A stretch of DNA of 64,000 nucleotides, from assembly GCF_005222205.1 (NCBI RefSeq), contig NZ_CP032345.1, positions 871,001-935,000 on the forward strand, written 5' to 3'. Of the stretch, positions 1 through 8,868 are shown one piece after another. The notes under the pieces were generated by a model. The model was not told the DNA's origin. It ran no database searches and was given only the letters and a program-made list of their open reading frames with translations. Position 1 is the stretch's first letter, and every line of letters starts with the position of its first letter. Origin of the DNA: Azospirillum brasilense. Lineage in GTDB: Bacteria; Pseudomonadota; Alphaproteobacteria; Azospirillales; Azospirillaceae. Made by a program: the position numbers and the translations under genes.

Positions 1-163
1 CCGGACTCGACGTCTCAGGCACCGATTCGCCTCCATTCGCCGCTCCGGCATCCAATATGACCATTATGCTTCAGTTTTGATAAAGTCATATTTCGCCTTT
101 GTTTCACCGCCAAGAAGTCTTATCGAAATCAATGGACCCAACAGATGCGCGTTATTGAAATCG

Positions 164-192
164 TTGTCAAGACAACGAGCCGCCGATATACG
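164..192 (+). promoter_or_regulatory. Putative sigma70-type promoter
   Basis: TTGTCA (164-169), a 17-bp spacer and TATACG (187-192) lie about 45 bp before the first gene, in a relatively AT-rich stretch. Spacing and position fit a housekeeping promoter for the phosphoesterase/glycosyltransferase pair. The call rests on motif resemblance only. Nothing else is apparent in positions 1-238. Confidence 0.4.
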
Positions 193-238
193 GAACATGT
201 TTCCATGAACCCTTGCCAAAACGGCGATGGAGCGGGGC

Positions 239-1084
239 ATGAGCGCATCACGCGACGTCAAGCAGTACCGCAGCATCTGGATCTCCGACGTCCATCTGGG
301 GACGCGGGGGTGCAAGGCGGAGTATCTTCTCGATTTCCTGAAGCAGAACGAGTCCGAGCACCTCTATCTCGTCGGCGACATCGTGGACGGCTGGCGCCTG
401 CGCAAGGCGTGGTACTGGCCACAGGCGCACAACGACGTGGTGCAGAAGATCCTGCGCCGGGCGCGCAAGGGCGTGCAGGTCTATTACATCCCCGGCAACC
501 ACGACGAGGCCGCCCGCGACTACGCCGGCCTGCAGTTCGGCGGCGTTCATGTGGTGGAGGAGTGGATCCACGTCACCGCCGACGGGCGGCGGCTGCTGGT
601 CACCCACGGCGACCGCTTCGACGTGGTGGTGAAGTACGCCCGCTGGCTGGCCTTCATCGGCGACAACGCCTACGTGACCCTGCTCCAGGCCAACACGCTG
701 TTCAACTGGGTCCGCCGCAAGCTGGGCTTCCCCTACTGGTCGCTGTCCGCCTTCCTGAAGCACAAGACGAAGACGGCGGTCGAATTCATCGGCAACTACG
801 AGACCGCCCTCGGCGACGAGGCCCGGCGCCGCAAGGTGGACGGGGTCGTCTGCGGCCACATCCACACCGCGGAAATCCGCGACATGGAAGGAATCCTCTA
901 TTGCAACGACGGCGACTGGGTCGAGTCCTGCACCGCCTTGGTCGAGCATCCCTGCGGCCGGCTGGAGATCATCGACTGGGCGGCGGACATCCGCCGGCGC
1001 ACCGCAACGACGCTCCCCGCCCGCCTTCCGGCAAAGGAGAAGACGGAGAAGGAGAAGGCGGCCAAGGAGTCGGTTGCGGCGTGA
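239..1084 (+). CDS. UDP-2,3-diacylglucosamine diphosphatase-like metallophosphoesterase (LpxH-like)
   Basis: This 281-residue calcineurin-like phosphoesterase shows the full set of metal-binding motifs in order: SDVHLG near residue 17, VGDIVDGW near 47, GNHD near 88, THGD near 124 and CGHIH near 207. The family hydrolyses phosphate esters, and LpxH cleaves the UDP-diacylglucosamine pyrophosphate in lipid A synthesis. The tail after about residue 250 is Lys/Glu-rich and unstructured. The ATG at 239 was preferred to the one at 227 because GGAGCGGGG sits just before it. Its stop overlaps the GTG of the glycosyltransferase, so the two are translationally coupled. Whether the substrate is the lipid A precursor or another glycolipid is not settled by sequence; similar pairs in alphaproteobacteria may act on other envelope lipids. 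Confidence 0.85.
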   Translation: MSASRDVKQYRSIWISDVHLGTRGCKAEYLLDFLKQNESEHLYLVGDIVDGWRLRKAWYWPQAHNDVVQKILRRARKGVQVYYIPGNHDEAARDYAGLQFGGVHVVEEWIHVTADGRRLLVTHGDRFDVVVKYARWLAFIGDNAYVTLLQANTLFNWVRRKLGFPYWSLSAFLKHKTKTAVEFIGNYETALGDEARRRKVDGVVCGHIHTAEIRDMEGILYCNDGDWVESCTALVEHPCGRLEIIDWAADIRRRTATTLPARLPAKEKTEKEKAAKESVAA

Positions 1085-2079
1085 ACATCCTGATCGTCTC
1101 CGACGCCTGGCTCCCCCAGGTCAACGGCGTGGTGCGCACCATCGGCACCGTCCGTTCGGAACTGGAGGCCATGGGCCACCGTGTGGAGGTGATCGGCCCC
1201 GACCGCTTCCGCACCGTGCCCATGCCCACCTACCCGGAAATCCGACTGGCGCTTGGCGCGGGGCGGCGGTTGGCGGCGATGATCGACGCGCTGCGCCCCG
1301 ACTGCATCCACATCGCCACCGAAGGGCCGCTGGGCTTCGCCGCCCGGCGCTACTGCCTCGCCCGCGGCAAGCCCTTCACCACCGCCTACCACACCCGCTT
1401 TCCCGAATATGTGCGCGACCGGGCGCCGGTCCCGCTGGCGCTCAGCTACGCGGTGGTGCGCCGGTTCCACAGGCCCTCCTCGGCAGTGATGGTGGCGACG
1501 CCGTCCATCGAGAGCGACCTCGCCGCCCGCGGCTTCACCAACATCCGGCGCTGGACCCGCGGTGTCGACACCGAGCTGTTCCGCCCCCGCGCCAAGGGCT
1601 TTCTGGCGCTGCCCCGCCCCATCGCCCTCTATGTCGGGCGCGTCGCGGTGGAGAAGAACCTCGAGGAGTTTCTGAGGCTCGACCTGCCGGGCAGCAAGCT
1701 GGTGGTCGGCGATGGCCCGGCCCGCGCGGAGCTTCAGCAGAAATATCCGGAGGTCCATTGGGCCGGCGCCCGCCATGGCGAGGAGCTGGCCCAGCATTAC
1801 GCCGCGGCGGATGTCTTCGTCTTTCCGTCGCGCACCGACACCTTCGGCCTGGTGCTGCTGGAGGCGCTGGCCTCGGGCGTGCCGGTGGCCGCCTACCCGG
1901 TGCCCGGCCCGCTGGACGTGGTCGACGGCTCCGGCGCCGGCTGCCTGGACGAGGATCTCAAGGGGGCGATCGAGCGCGCCCTGACCATCCCGCCGGAACA
2001 CTGCCGGGACCATGCCCTGAACTTCTCCTGGCGCCGCTCCGCCGAACAGTTCCTGGCGAACCTGCGCCCGTTCACCTGA
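1081..2079 (+). CDS. GT4-family glycosyltransferase
   Basis: A 332-residue GT-B glycosyltransferase. The N-terminal lobe opens with NILIVSDAWLPQVNGVVRT, typical of mannosyl/glucosyl transferases acting on lipid acceptors. The C-terminal lobe carries the nucleotide-sugar segment FPSRTDTFGLVLLEALASG with the family's E-x7-E arrangement. The start is GTG inside the upstream stop (GTGA), a four-base overlap, so it is cotranslated with the phosphoesterase. The pair probably makes or remodels an envelope glycolipid. The sugar donor and acceptor cannot be named from sequence. Confidence 0.85.
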   Translation: MNILIVSDAWLPQVNGVVRTIGTVRSELEAMGHRVEVIGPDRFRTVPMPTYPEIRLALGAGRRLAAMIDALRPDCIHIATEGPLGFAARRYCLARGKPFTTAYHTRFPEYVRDRAPVPLALSYAVVRRFHRPSSAVMVATPSIESDLAARGFTNIRRWTRGVDTELFRPRAKGFLALPRPIALYVGRVAVEKNLEEFLRLDLPGSKLVVGDGPARAELQQKYPEVHWAGARHGEELAQHYAAADVFVFPSRTDTFGLVLLEALASGVPVAAYPVPGPLDVVDGSGAGCLDEDLKGAIERALTIPPEHCRDHALNFSWRRSAEQFLANLRPFT

Positions 2080-2089
2080 GGGCGGCATG

Positions 2090-2123
2090 GGGCGGGGCCG
2101 GCACGCGGCCGGTCCCGCCCTTT
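2090..2123. terminator. Bidirectional terminator hairpin between convergent genes
   Basis: A strong GC stem (GGGCGGGGCCGG against CGGCCGGTCCCGCCC, one mismatch) with a short CACG loop is followed by TTT on the + strand. It lies in the 48-bp gap between the glycosyltransferase stop and the stop of the convergent chemoreceptor gene. Confidence 0.6.
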
Positions 2124-2127
2124 CCGA

Positions 2128-3519
2128 TCACGCGGCGCGGATGCGCTGCATGAACAGGTCCACGCTCTCGCGCAGGCGGTCGGACTCGCAGTGCAGATTG
2201 CCGGCGGCCCCCAGCACCTCCTCGGCGAGGCTGCCGGTCTCCGACGCCCCTTTGGTCACCGCCCCGATGGTGTCGGTCACGCTGCGGGTTCCGCGGGCCG
2301 CCTCCTGCACGTTGCGGACGATCTCCTGGGTGGCGGCGGTCTGCTGCTCCACCGCGGCGGAAACGGTGATGACGATGTCGTTGATGCTGCCGATGGTGGC
2401 GCCGATGCCGCTCAGCGCCTCGGCGGAGCCGCGCGCCACCTCCTGGATGCTGGCGATCTGGGCGGAGATGTCCTCCGTCGCCTTGGCGGTCTGGTTGGCG
2501 AGGTTCTTGACCTCCTGCGCGACCACCGCGAAGCCCTTGCCGGCCTCGCCGGCGCGGGCCGCCTCGATCGTCGCGTTCAGCGCCAGCAGGTTGGTCTGCC
2601 CGGCGATGCTGTTGATGAGCTGGAGCACCGCGCCGATCTTCTGCGCGGCGTCGACCAGACCGTTCACCGTGGCGTTGGTCCGCTCCGCCTCGGCCACCGC
2701 GCCGCGGGCGATCTGCGAGGACTGGGCGACCTGCCGGCTGATCTCGCCGATGGAGCTGGTGAGCTGCTCCGACGCGGCGGCGACCGTCTGCACGTTGGCC
2801 GACGCCTGCTCGGCGGCGGCGGCGACGGCGAGCGACTGGCGGTTGGTGGCGGCGGCGATCTGCGCCATGCGCTGGGCGTTGCCCTTCATCTCGTCCGACG
2901 CGGCCACCGTGTTGTCGGCGATGCCGCTGACGCTGCCCTCCAGGCTGTCGGCGACCTGTTTCAGGATGGCGCGCTTGCTCTCCTGCTCGGCCGCCGCGTA
3001 GGTCTCCAGCAGCACTTCGAGGTCGAGCCACGCGACCCGTCCCAGCGTGTCGCGCAGGGCTGCCCGCTCCGCCGCCTTCCGCGACCCGAACAGCGATCCG
3101 CGGCCCTCCGCCGCGTCGAGGCCCAGTTCGCGGGCGATGCCGCTGGATACCGTGTGGTGGCAGATGGCCACCGCATAGCCCGGCACACCGTGGTCGTAGA
3201 AAGCCTTGGCCAGCCGATGGGCGGACTCCAGGAAGCCCGGGCCGAAGTCGCCCGAGACCACGCGGGTCCAGTGGGCGACGCGCGCGGCGTGGACGTCGGG
3301 CAGGGTCAGGGCGTCGCGGATTTCCGGCCAAGCCGCGAAGGCGCTGTGCCATTGTTCCAGCAGCACGGGCAGACGGTGCTGCGCGAAGTCCCGGTTGGCG
3401 CGCAAACGCGCGATGTCCGCTTCGGTGATGTTGAAGGCACGGAGCCGGTTTTCCTGGCCGTCACGTTCCTGTACGCCCGCCATGATGTTATCATCCTGAA
3501 ATATTGAAGGCCGACGCAT
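2128..3519 (-). CDS. Soluble methyl-accepting chemotaxis protein with globin-coupled-sensor-like N domain
   Basis: A 463-residue chemoreceptor with no membrane segment. Residues about 25-180 form a helical domain resembling the protoglobin sensors of HemAT-type transducers. Residues about 190-460 are an MCP signalling domain with the conserved hairpin tip (residues [13 protein letters not shown] and [20 protein letters not shown]). It should feed a cytoplasmic signal to CheA/CheW. The usual proximal-histidine motif (H-x-R-I-G-L) is not seen; the matching stretch reads [10 protein letters not shown], with further histidines at ICHH, so heme binding is uncertain. The start at 3519 has GAGGAAGG upstream; an ATG at 3483 is an alternative. 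It is transcribed away from waaA. Confidence 0.82.
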   Translation of the reverse strand: MRRPSIFQDDNIMAGVQERDGQENRLRAFNITEADIARLRANRDFAQHRLPVLLEQWHSAFAAWPEIRDALTLPDVHAARVAHWTRVVSGDFGPGFLESAHRLAKAFYDHGVPGYAVAICHHTVSSGIARELGLDAAEGRGSLFGSRKAAERAALRDTLGRVAWLDLEVLLETYAAAEQESKRAILKQVADSLEGSVSGIADNTVAASDEMKGNAQRMAQIAAATNRQSLAVAAAAEQASANVQTVAAASEQLTSSIGEISRQVAQSSQIARGAVAEAERTNATVNGLVDAAQKIGAVLQLINSIAGQTNLLALNATIEAARAGEAGKGFAVVAQEVKNLANQTAKATEDISAQIASIQEVARGSAEALSGIGATIGSINDIVITVSAAVEQQTAATQEIVRNVQEAARGTRSVTDTIGAVTKGASETGSLAEEVLGAAGNLHCESDRLRESVDLFMQRIRAA

Positions 3520-3768
3520 TGCCCGCCTTCCTCGAAGTTGCCGAGGTTTCTACGCCATCAGAATAGCAACGGATTGCTTCAAAATTATCATAAGAGGTCC
3601 CAAAATCGTCATACTCAGGTATGCGATCCGCTCCTATCCGGCCATCAGCCTTCCGGCGGGCGTTAGCGCAAAGCCTTACCTCTGCCACAGCCCCCCATGC
3701 TAAAGTGGACAGGACCGCGACCGGGAAATCTGGCCGCGTTGGTTTTGTCGGATGGCGTTTCGACCCGC

Positions 3769-5052
3769 ATGCTTCAGTCACTCTACCGCGGCCTGACGAC
3801 CCTCGCCGGGCCGGCGGTTCGTCTGTATCTCGACCGGCGGCTGGCCGCCGGCAAGGAGGACTCCGCCCGCCGGGAGGAACGCTTCGGCACGGCCGCGCGC
3901 CCGCGCCCACCCGGACGGCTCGCCTGGATTCACGCGGCCAGCGTGGGGGAGGCCAACTCCGTCCTCGTCCTCATCGACCGCCTGCTCGCCGAGACGCCGG
4001 ACCTGACGGTCCTGATGACCACCGGCACGGTCACCTCGGCGGAGCTGATGGGCCGCCGCCTGCCGAAGCGTGCCTTCCACCAGTATGTGCCGGTGGATCT
4101 GCCCGCCGCGGTCGACCGCTTCCTCGACCATTGGCGCCCCGATCTGGTGCTGTGGACGGAATCGGAGATCTGGCCGAACCTGCTCGGCGCCGTTCGGGCG
4201 CGCGGCATTCCGGCGGCGCTGGTCAACGCCCGCATGTCGGAACGCTCCTTCAACCGCTGGCGCTGCGCGTCGGGGCTGATCACGCCGCTGCTTTCGACCT
4301 TCCAGGTCACGCTGGCCCAGTCGGAGGAGGACGCCGACCGGCTGCGCCGTCTCGGCGCGCGGGGCGTCGTCAGCGTCGGCAACCTGAAATTCTCCGCCGA
4401 GCCGCCGCCCGCCGATCCCGCGGCTCTGGCGGCGCTGCGCGCGGCCTGCACCGGGCGTCCCGTCTGGCTGCTCGCCAGCACCCACCCCGGCGAGGACGAG
4501 TTGGCCGCCGCGGTGCATGACGCGCTGGCCGAGCGCCTGCCCGGCCTGCTGACCCTGCTGATCCCCCGCCACGCCCACCGCGGCCCCGACATCGCGGCGC
4601 TGCTGCGCCAGCGCGGCCTGACCGTCTCGCGCCGCGGCGAGGGCGCCCTGCCCGCCGCCGCGGACGCCGTGCACATCGCCGACACGATGGGGGAGATGGG
4701 GCTGTTCTACCGGCTGGCCCCGGTGGTCTGCATGGGCGGTTCCTTCGTCCCCCACGGCGGCCAGAACCCGGTGGAACCGGCCCTGCTCGGTTGCGCCGTC
4801 CTCTACGGCCCGCACATGTGGAACTTCACGGAGATCACCCGCCAGCTCGAAGCCGCCGGGGGCGCCCTGCCGGTGGCCGGGACGGAAGCGCTGCCCGACG
4901 CGGTCGGGCGCCTGCTGAGCGACGAAGCCGCCCGCGCCCGCGTCGCCGCCGGCGCGACGGCGGTGACCGAGGGCAACCGGCGGATCGTCGACCGCGCCCT
5001 GGCCGCGCTCGCCCCTGTCCTCGGCGTCGGCAGCGTCCGGCCCGCGGCATGA
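3769..5052 (+). CDS. waaA: 3-deoxy-D-manno-octulosonic acid (Kdo) transferase
   Basis: A 427-residue inner-membrane GT30 enzyme that adds Kdo from CMP-Kdo to the lipid IVA precursor of lipopolysaccharide. Seen: an N-terminal hydrophobic anchor (LYRGLTTLAGPAVRLYL), the catalytic-base region HAASVGEANS near residue 55, WTESEIWPN, and the CMP-binding segment GGSFVPHGGQNPVEPA near 330. The ATG at 3769 gives the usual family length; an upstream ATG at 3697 would add 24 residues unlike the family and has no ribosome site. Its stop overlaps the lpxK start (ATGA), opening a lipid A operon that runs to the LysE gene. Confidence 0.93.
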   Translation: MLQSLYRGLTTLAGPAVRLYLDRRLAAGKEDSARREERFGTAARPRPPGRLAWIHAASVGEANSVLVLIDRLLAETPDLTVLMTTGTVTSAELMGRRLPKRAFHQYVPVDLPAAVDRFLDHWRPDLVLWTESEIWPNLLGAVRARGIPAALVNARMSERSFNRWRCASGLITPLLSTFQVTLAQSEEDADRLRRLGARGVVSVGNLKFSAEPPPADPAALAALRAACTGRPVWLLASTHPGEDELAAAVHDALAERLPGLLTLLIPRHAHRGPDIAALLRQRGLTVSRRGEGALPAAADAVHIADTMGEMGLFYRLAPVVCMGGSFVPHGGQNPVEPALLGCAVLYGPHMWNFTEITRQLEAAGGALPVAGTEALPDAVGRLLSDEAARARVAAGATAVTEGNRRIVDRALAALAPVLGVGSVRPAA

Positions 5053-6059
5053 GGACTCCCGGCTTCTGGTACGGGTCCGGCGGAGCCGCCGGGGCGGCCC
5101 TGGGCTGGGCGCTCGCCCCGCTGGGCGCGCTCTACGGGCTGGCCGGGCGGCTGCGCATGGCGGCGGGGCGGCCGGAGCGGACCCCGGCACCGGTCCTCTG
5201 CGTCGGCAATCTGGTGGCGGGCGGCGCCGGCAAGACGCCGGTCTGCATCGCCGTGGCCGAGGCCCTGCGCGCCCGCGGCGTGGCACCCACCTTCCTCACC
5301 CGCGGCCATGGCGGGCGCGAGCGCGGCCCGCTGGCCGTCGACCTCGGCGTCCACGATTCGGCCGCGGTGGGCGACGAGGCGCTGCTGCTGGCCGCCCATG
5401 GCCCTTGCTGGGTGGCGCGCGACCGCGCCGCCGGGGCGCGGGCGGCCATCGCCGCGGGGGCCTCCGTCCTGGTGATGGACGACGGCTTCCAGAATCCCGG
5501 CCTCTTCAAGGATTTCTCGTTGATCGTGGTGGATGGGGCGGTGGGCTTCGGCAACGGCCACCTCATCCCCGCCGGCCCCCTGCGCGAGCCGGTGGAGCGC
5601 GGGCTGGCCCGCGCCGGAGCCGTCGTCGTCGTGGGCGAGGACCGCGCCGGGGTGGAGCGCCGCGTCGCCGGCACCCTGCCCCTCCTGCACGCCCGGCTGG
5701 AGCCGGTCGAGGAGGCCCGTGCCCTGGCCGGGCGGACGGTCCTGGCCTTCGCCGGCATCGGGCGGCCCGAAAAGTTCTTCGCGACGCTGGAGGCGCTGGG
5801 CGCCCGCGTGGTGGAGCGCGCCGCCTTCGCCGACCACCATCCCTACCGTCCCGAGGAGGTGATGGCCCTGATCGACCGCGCCAACGCGCTGGGCGCCCTG
5901 CCGGTCACCACCGTGAAGGACGCCGTCCGCCTGCCCGAGCCCCTGCGCGCCCTGGTCCGGGCGGTGCCGGTGCGCGCCGTCTGGCAGGACCCCGCCGCCC
6001 TCGACCGCCTGCTCGGCCCCCTTCTGACCGCGCTTCCGACTGGAGTTCCCAATGGCTAA
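5049..6059 (+). CDS. lpxK: Tetraacyldisaccharide 4'-kinase
   Basis: A 336-residue membrane-associated kinase that phosphorylates the 4' position of the lipid A disaccharide. The P-loop GNLVAGGAGKTP is near residue 56 after an N-terminal hydrophobic helix. The family signature MDDGFQ is near 144, followed by GFGNGHLIPAGPLREP and the C-terminal ADHHPY and TTVKD motifs. It overlaps waaA upstream by four bases and the acyltransferase downstream by eight, so the three are one translational unit for Kdo-lipid A assembly. Confidence 0.94.
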   Translation: MRTPGFWYGSGGAAGAALGWALAPLGALYGLAGRLRMAAGRPERTPAPVLCVGNLVAGGAGKTPVCIAVAEALRARGVAPTFLTRGHGGRERGPLAVDLGVHDSAAVGDEALLLAAHGPCWVARDRAAGARAAIAAGASVLVMDDGFQNPGLFKDFSLIVVDGAVGFGNGHLIPAGPLREPVERGLARAGAVVVVGEDRAGVERRVAGTLPLLHARLEPVEEARALAGRTVLAFAGIGRPEKFFATLEALGARVVERAAFADHHPYRPEEVMALIDRANALGALPVTTVKDAVRLPEPLRALVRAVPVRAVWQDPAALDRLLGPLLTALPTGVPNG

Positions 6060-6960
6060 GCCGCGCGGCCCCCTGGTATCCTGGCTGACCCGCCGGGTCG
6101 GCTACCCGCTGGAGGCCGTCCTCGTCCATGGCTTCTGCGGCCTGTTCCGCGCCCTTCCGGTGGACCGCGCCTCGGCGCTCGGCGGCTGGATCGGGCGGAC
6201 CATCGGCCCGCGCCTGCGCGGCACCCGCACCGCCCGCCGCAACCTGGAGCGCGCCTTCCCCGAAAAGTCCCGCGCGGAGATCGACGCGATCATCCGCGGC
6301 ATGTGGGACAATCTGGGCCGCGTCATCGCCGAATACCCGCACCTCGACGCCATCGGCGAATACGGCCCCGGCGGGCGGACCGAGGTGATCGGGGCGGAGC
6401 ACATCGACGCCCTGCGCGAGGACGGCAAGGCCGGCATCCTCGTCTCCGGCCATTTCGCCAACTGGGAGGTGCAGTCCGTCACCTCGCGCAAGATGGGCGT
6501 GGAACTGGGGCTGGTCTATCGCGCGCCCAACAACCCCTATGTCGGCGCCCTGCTGACCGAGCTGCGCGGCGCCGCCTCCGGCACACACATCCCCAAAGGG
6601 TCGGACGGCGCCCGCACGCTGATCCGGGTGCTGACCAAGGGCGGGCACGTCGGCATGCTGATCGACCAGAAGCTGAACGACGGCATGCCCGTCCCCTTCT
6701 TCGGGCGCGACGCCATGACCGCCCCGGCGGCCGCACAGCTCGCCCTGCGGCTGGGCATCCCGCTGGTGCCGGCGCGGACCGAGCGTCTGGACGGCGCGCG
6801 CTTCCGCATCACCGTCCTGCCGCCGGTGGAGCCGCCGAACAGCGGCGACCGCAACGCTGATGTGCGGATTTTGATGGAGCGCCTAAACGCCCTGTTGGAG
6901 CAATGGATTCGCGAGCGCCCCGCCGAATGGCTCTGGCTGCACCGGCGCTGGCCCGACTGA
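6052..6960 (+). CDS. Lipid A biosynthesis lauroyl/myristoyl acyltransferase (LpxL/HtrB family)
   Basis: A 302-residue late acyltransferase that adds a secondary acyl chain to Kdo2-lipid A at the inner membrane. The catalytic H-x4-E/D motif reads GHFANWE near residue 142. The family segments VYRAPNNPYV, IPKG, GMLIDQK and the acceptor-side PVPFFGRDAMTAPAAA are present. It overlaps lpxK by eight bases. Which acyl chain is added cannot be told from sequence, so no specific symbol is given. Confidence 0.9.
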   Translation: MAKPRGPLVSWLTRRVGYPLEAVLVHGFCGLFRALPVDRASALGGWIGRTIGPRLRGTRTARRNLERAFPEKSRAEIDAIIRGMWDNLGRVIAEYPHLDAIGEYGPGGRTEVIGAEHIDALREDGKAGILVSGHFANWEVQSVTSRKMGVELGLVYRAPNNPYVGALLTELRGAASGTHIPKGSDGARTLIRVLTKGGHVGMLIDQKLNDGMPVPFFGRDAMTAPAAAQLALRLGIPLVPARTERLDGARFRITVLPPVEPPNSGDRNADVRILMERLNALLEQWIRERPAEWLWLHRRWPD

Positions 6961-6974
6961 CGGAGAAGGTTTCC

Positions 6975-7646
6975 ATGGCCCTGCCGCTCGACCCGCATCT
7001 GCTTCAGCTCTACCTCGTCGCGGCGCTGGTCCTGACGCTGGCGCCGGGACCGGATTCCCTGCTCGTCCTGTCGCGCAGCGTGATGGACGGGCGCAACGCC
7101 GGGGTGGTCGCCACCGCCGGCATCACGCTGGGCAACCTGATCCACGCGCTGCTCGCCGCCGCCGGCATCTCGGCGCTGGTCGCCGCCTCGCCGGCCCTGT
7201 TCGACGTGCTGCGCTACGCCGGCGGCGCCTATCTGGGCTGGATCGGCGGGCGGGCGCTGTGGAGCGCCCTGCGCACCGGCTTCGGCCGCCGCGGCGAAGC
7301 GGCGGAGGCCACGGCCAAGCCCGAGTCGGCCCCGGCGCACCGCGTCTTCCTCCAGGCGCTGCTGACCAATCTGCTGAACCCGAAGGTCATCCTCTTCTAT
7401 CTCGCCTTCGTGCCGCAATTCGTCGCACCGGCGCTCGGCCACGTCGCGCTGCAGATCTTCCTGCTCGGCGCGATCCTCGGCGTCATCGGCGGCCTCTACC
7501 TGCTGGGGGTCGCGGCGCTCAGCGCAGGTGCGGCGCGGCGCGCCCTGTCGAGCGCGCGGGTGCGGGCGGTGCTGGACGGCGTCGCGGGGGTGCTGTTCCT
7601 GGGCTTCGCGCTGCGCCTGCTGCTGACCGACCGGCGCATCGCCTGA
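6975..7646 (+). CDS. LysE/RhtB-family amino acid exporter
   Basis: A 223-residue inner-membrane protein with about six hydrophobic helices and the family signature TLAPGPDSLLVLSRS near residue 20. The second signature, LLTNLLNPKVILFYLAFVPQF, is near 133. LysE/RhtB proteins export amino acids such as lysine, homoserine or threonine; the substrate here is unknown. The ATG at 6975 follows a GGAGAAGG ribosome site 14 bp after the acyltransferase stop, so it is probably the last gene of the lipid A operon although its role is unrelated. Confidence 0.85.
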   Translation: MALPLDPHLLQLYLVAALVLTLAPGPDSLLVLSRSVMDGRNAGVVATAGITLGNLIHALLAAAGISALVAASPALFDVLRYAGGAYLGWIGGRALWSALRTGFGRRGEAAEATAKPESAPAHRVFLQALLTNLLNPKVILFYLAFVPQFVAPALGHVALQIFLLGAILGVIGGLYLLGVAALSAGAARRALSSARVRAVLDGVAGVLFLGFALRLLLTDRRIA

Positions 7647-7663
7647 CGGCAAATCCGTCAGGC
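7641..7663. other. Perfect 9-bp hairpin over the exporter stop codon
   Basis: GCCTGACGG and CCGTCAGGC flank a 5-nt loop and include the TGA of the LysE-type gene. No U-run follows, so it is not a classical terminator. It may stabilise the 3' end of the message. Confidence 0.3.
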
Positions 7664-7775
7664 GGGAAAAGACGTTGCGGAGTCAGTGGACGAGCGTGGC
7701 CGGGGGTGTCATAGTGCCGCCCGCGTTTAACCGGCCAGCCCGTCCGGCCGAATGGCTTACCGACCGCGAGCGACG

Positions 7776-8168
7776 ATGAGCGAGAAGATCTCCCTGATCA
7801 CCTGGATGGCGAACATCCACATCCGGTTTGTCACCTGGCGCCGGGGCAACAAGGTCGGCACCGACCGCTTCGGCAACACCTATTACCGGTCCCCGAGCGC
7901 GATCGCCGGCGTCAAGGAACGCCGCTGGGTGATCTATGCCGGCGAGCCGGATGCCTCCAAGGTGCCGCCGGAATGGCATTCCTGGCTCCACCACACCACC
8001 AAGGAGCCGCTGCCGGAAGGCAACAGCGCCTTCCACAAGCCGTGGCAGAAGGAGCATCTGCCGAACCTGTCCGGCTCGCTCCAGGCTTACCGGCCGCCCG
8101 GACACCAGTATGCGGGCGGGCAGCGCGTGCGCGCCACCGGCGATTACGAACCCTGGACTCCGGGCTGA
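7776..8168 (+). CDS. NADH:ubiquinone oxidoreductase accessory subunit, NDUFA12 family
   Basis: A 130-residue homologue of the mitochondrial complex I 17.2-kDa accessory subunit, which in bacteria is found in alphaproteobacteria. Family residues seen include GNTYY near 32 and the RRWVIYAG-x7-PPEWHSWLHH block near 50-72, ending with YEPWTPG. It is a peripheral stabilising subunit of respiratory complex I. The ATG at 7776 was chosen because homologues begin near the aromatic ITWMANIHIRF segment. It sits 30 bp before mlaD, a known alphaproteobacterial gene order. Confidence 0.88.
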   Translation: MSEKISLITWMANIHIRFVTWRRGNKVGTDRFGNTYYRSPSAIAGVKERRWVIYAGEPDASKVPPEWHSWLHHTTKEPLPEGNSAFHKPWQKEHLPNLSGSLQAYRPPGHQYAGGQRVRATGDYEPWTPG

Positions 8169-8198
8169 GACGCCCGCGCGGTCCTTTAGGAATCCCTC

Positions 8199-8684
8199 AT
8201 GCGCCGCAATGTGATTGAAACCGTGCTCGGCGGGGTCGTCCTCGCCGTGGCCGGCTTTTTTCTGGCTTTCGCCTACACCAGCGCCGATTTGCGCAAGGTG
8301 AACGGCTATGCCCTCACCGCCAATTTCACCAGCATCTCCGGCCTCCAGAGCGGGGCGGACGTGCGGATCAGCGGCGTGAAGGTGGGGTCGGTCACCGAAC
8401 TGACGCTCGACCCGAAGAGCTATCAGGCGGTCGTGCACATGTCGATCCACCCGGACATCAAGCTGCCCAAGGACACCGCGGCGGTCATCGCCTCGGAAAG
8501 CCTGCTGGGCGGCAAGTTCCTGTCGCTGGAGCCGGGCGGCGAGGAGGACATGCTCAAGCCGGACGGCCGCGTCGAATACACGCAGAGCACCCCCGGCATC
8601 GAACAGCTCCTGGGCCAGGTCATCTTCTCGCTGCAGAACATGAGCAAGCCCGGCCAGGAGGGCGGCGAGCCGCCCAAGCTGTAA
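8199..8684 (+). CDS. mlaD: Outer membrane lipid asymmetry maintenance protein MlaD
   Basis: A 161-residue inner-membrane-anchored MCE-domain protein. One N-terminal membrane helix (about residues 6-25) precedes the MCE domain (about 38-115), with ISGLQSGADVRISGVKVGSV and a KFLSLEPGG segment. MlaD forms a periplasmic hexamer that binds phospholipid for the MlaFEDB transporter. The partner ABC genes are not in this window. It lies 30 bp after the NDUFA12 gene and is followed by a strong terminator. Confidence 0.9.
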   Translation: MRRNVIETVLGGVVLAVAGFFLAFAYTSADLRKVNGYALTANFTSISGLQSGADVRISGVKVGSVTELTLDPKSYQAVVHMSIHPDIKLPKDTAAVIASESLLGGKFLSLEPGGEEDMLKPDGRVEYTQSTPGIEQLLGQVIFSLQNMSKPGQEGGEPPKL

Positions 8685-8690
8685 GCGCCA

Positions 8691-8728
8691 CACACCGGGC
8701 CACAACACACCGGGCCACAACACACCGG
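8691..8728. repeat. 15-bp tandem repeat, 2.5 copies
   Basis: The unit CACACCGGGCCACAA occurs at 8691-8705 and 8706-8720, then half a copy. It lies between the mlaD stop and its terminator. It looks like a slippage-prone spacer with no evident function. Confidence 0.8.
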
Positions 8729-8741
8729 TACGACGAACGAA

Positions 8742-8763
8742 GGGGCCTCGCGGCCCCTTTTTT
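8742..8763 (+). terminator. Rho-independent terminator after mlaD
   Basis: Six-base stem GGGGCC/GGCCCC with a TCGC loop, followed directly by six T residues. It ends the NDUFA12-mlaD unit. Confidence 0.85.
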
Positions 8764-8796
8764 CATTTGCCCACCCACTTTTCCCCAATCCCCTTC

Positions 8797-8822
8797 GGAA
8801 CAGCCTCGGCCACGCTGGCGTT
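8797..8822 (+). promoter_or_regulatory. Putative EcfG/RpoE2-type general stress promoter
   Basis: GGAAC (8797-8801), 17 bp, CGTT (8819-8822). This matches the published alphaproteobacterial general-stress sigma consensus (GGAAC-N17/18-CGTT). The -10 element is about 47 bp before the ATG of the glycine-zipper lipoprotein gene. It was read by eye and has not been scored against background. Confidence 0.55.
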
Positions 8823-8868
8823 TCCTTGCCCAGGCCCAACACGGCACACTCATCAAAGGAGATCAGCG

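Noticed and set aside
64..315. 83-codon - strand ORF at the left edge
   Set aside because: It overlaps the phosphoesterase start and has no recognisable family, signal or ribosome site.
145..1080. Long + strand reading frame in front of the glycosyltransferase
   Set aside because: The part before 1081 is an Arg/Pro-rich shadow of the LpxH-like gene; the real protein starts at the GTG at 1081.
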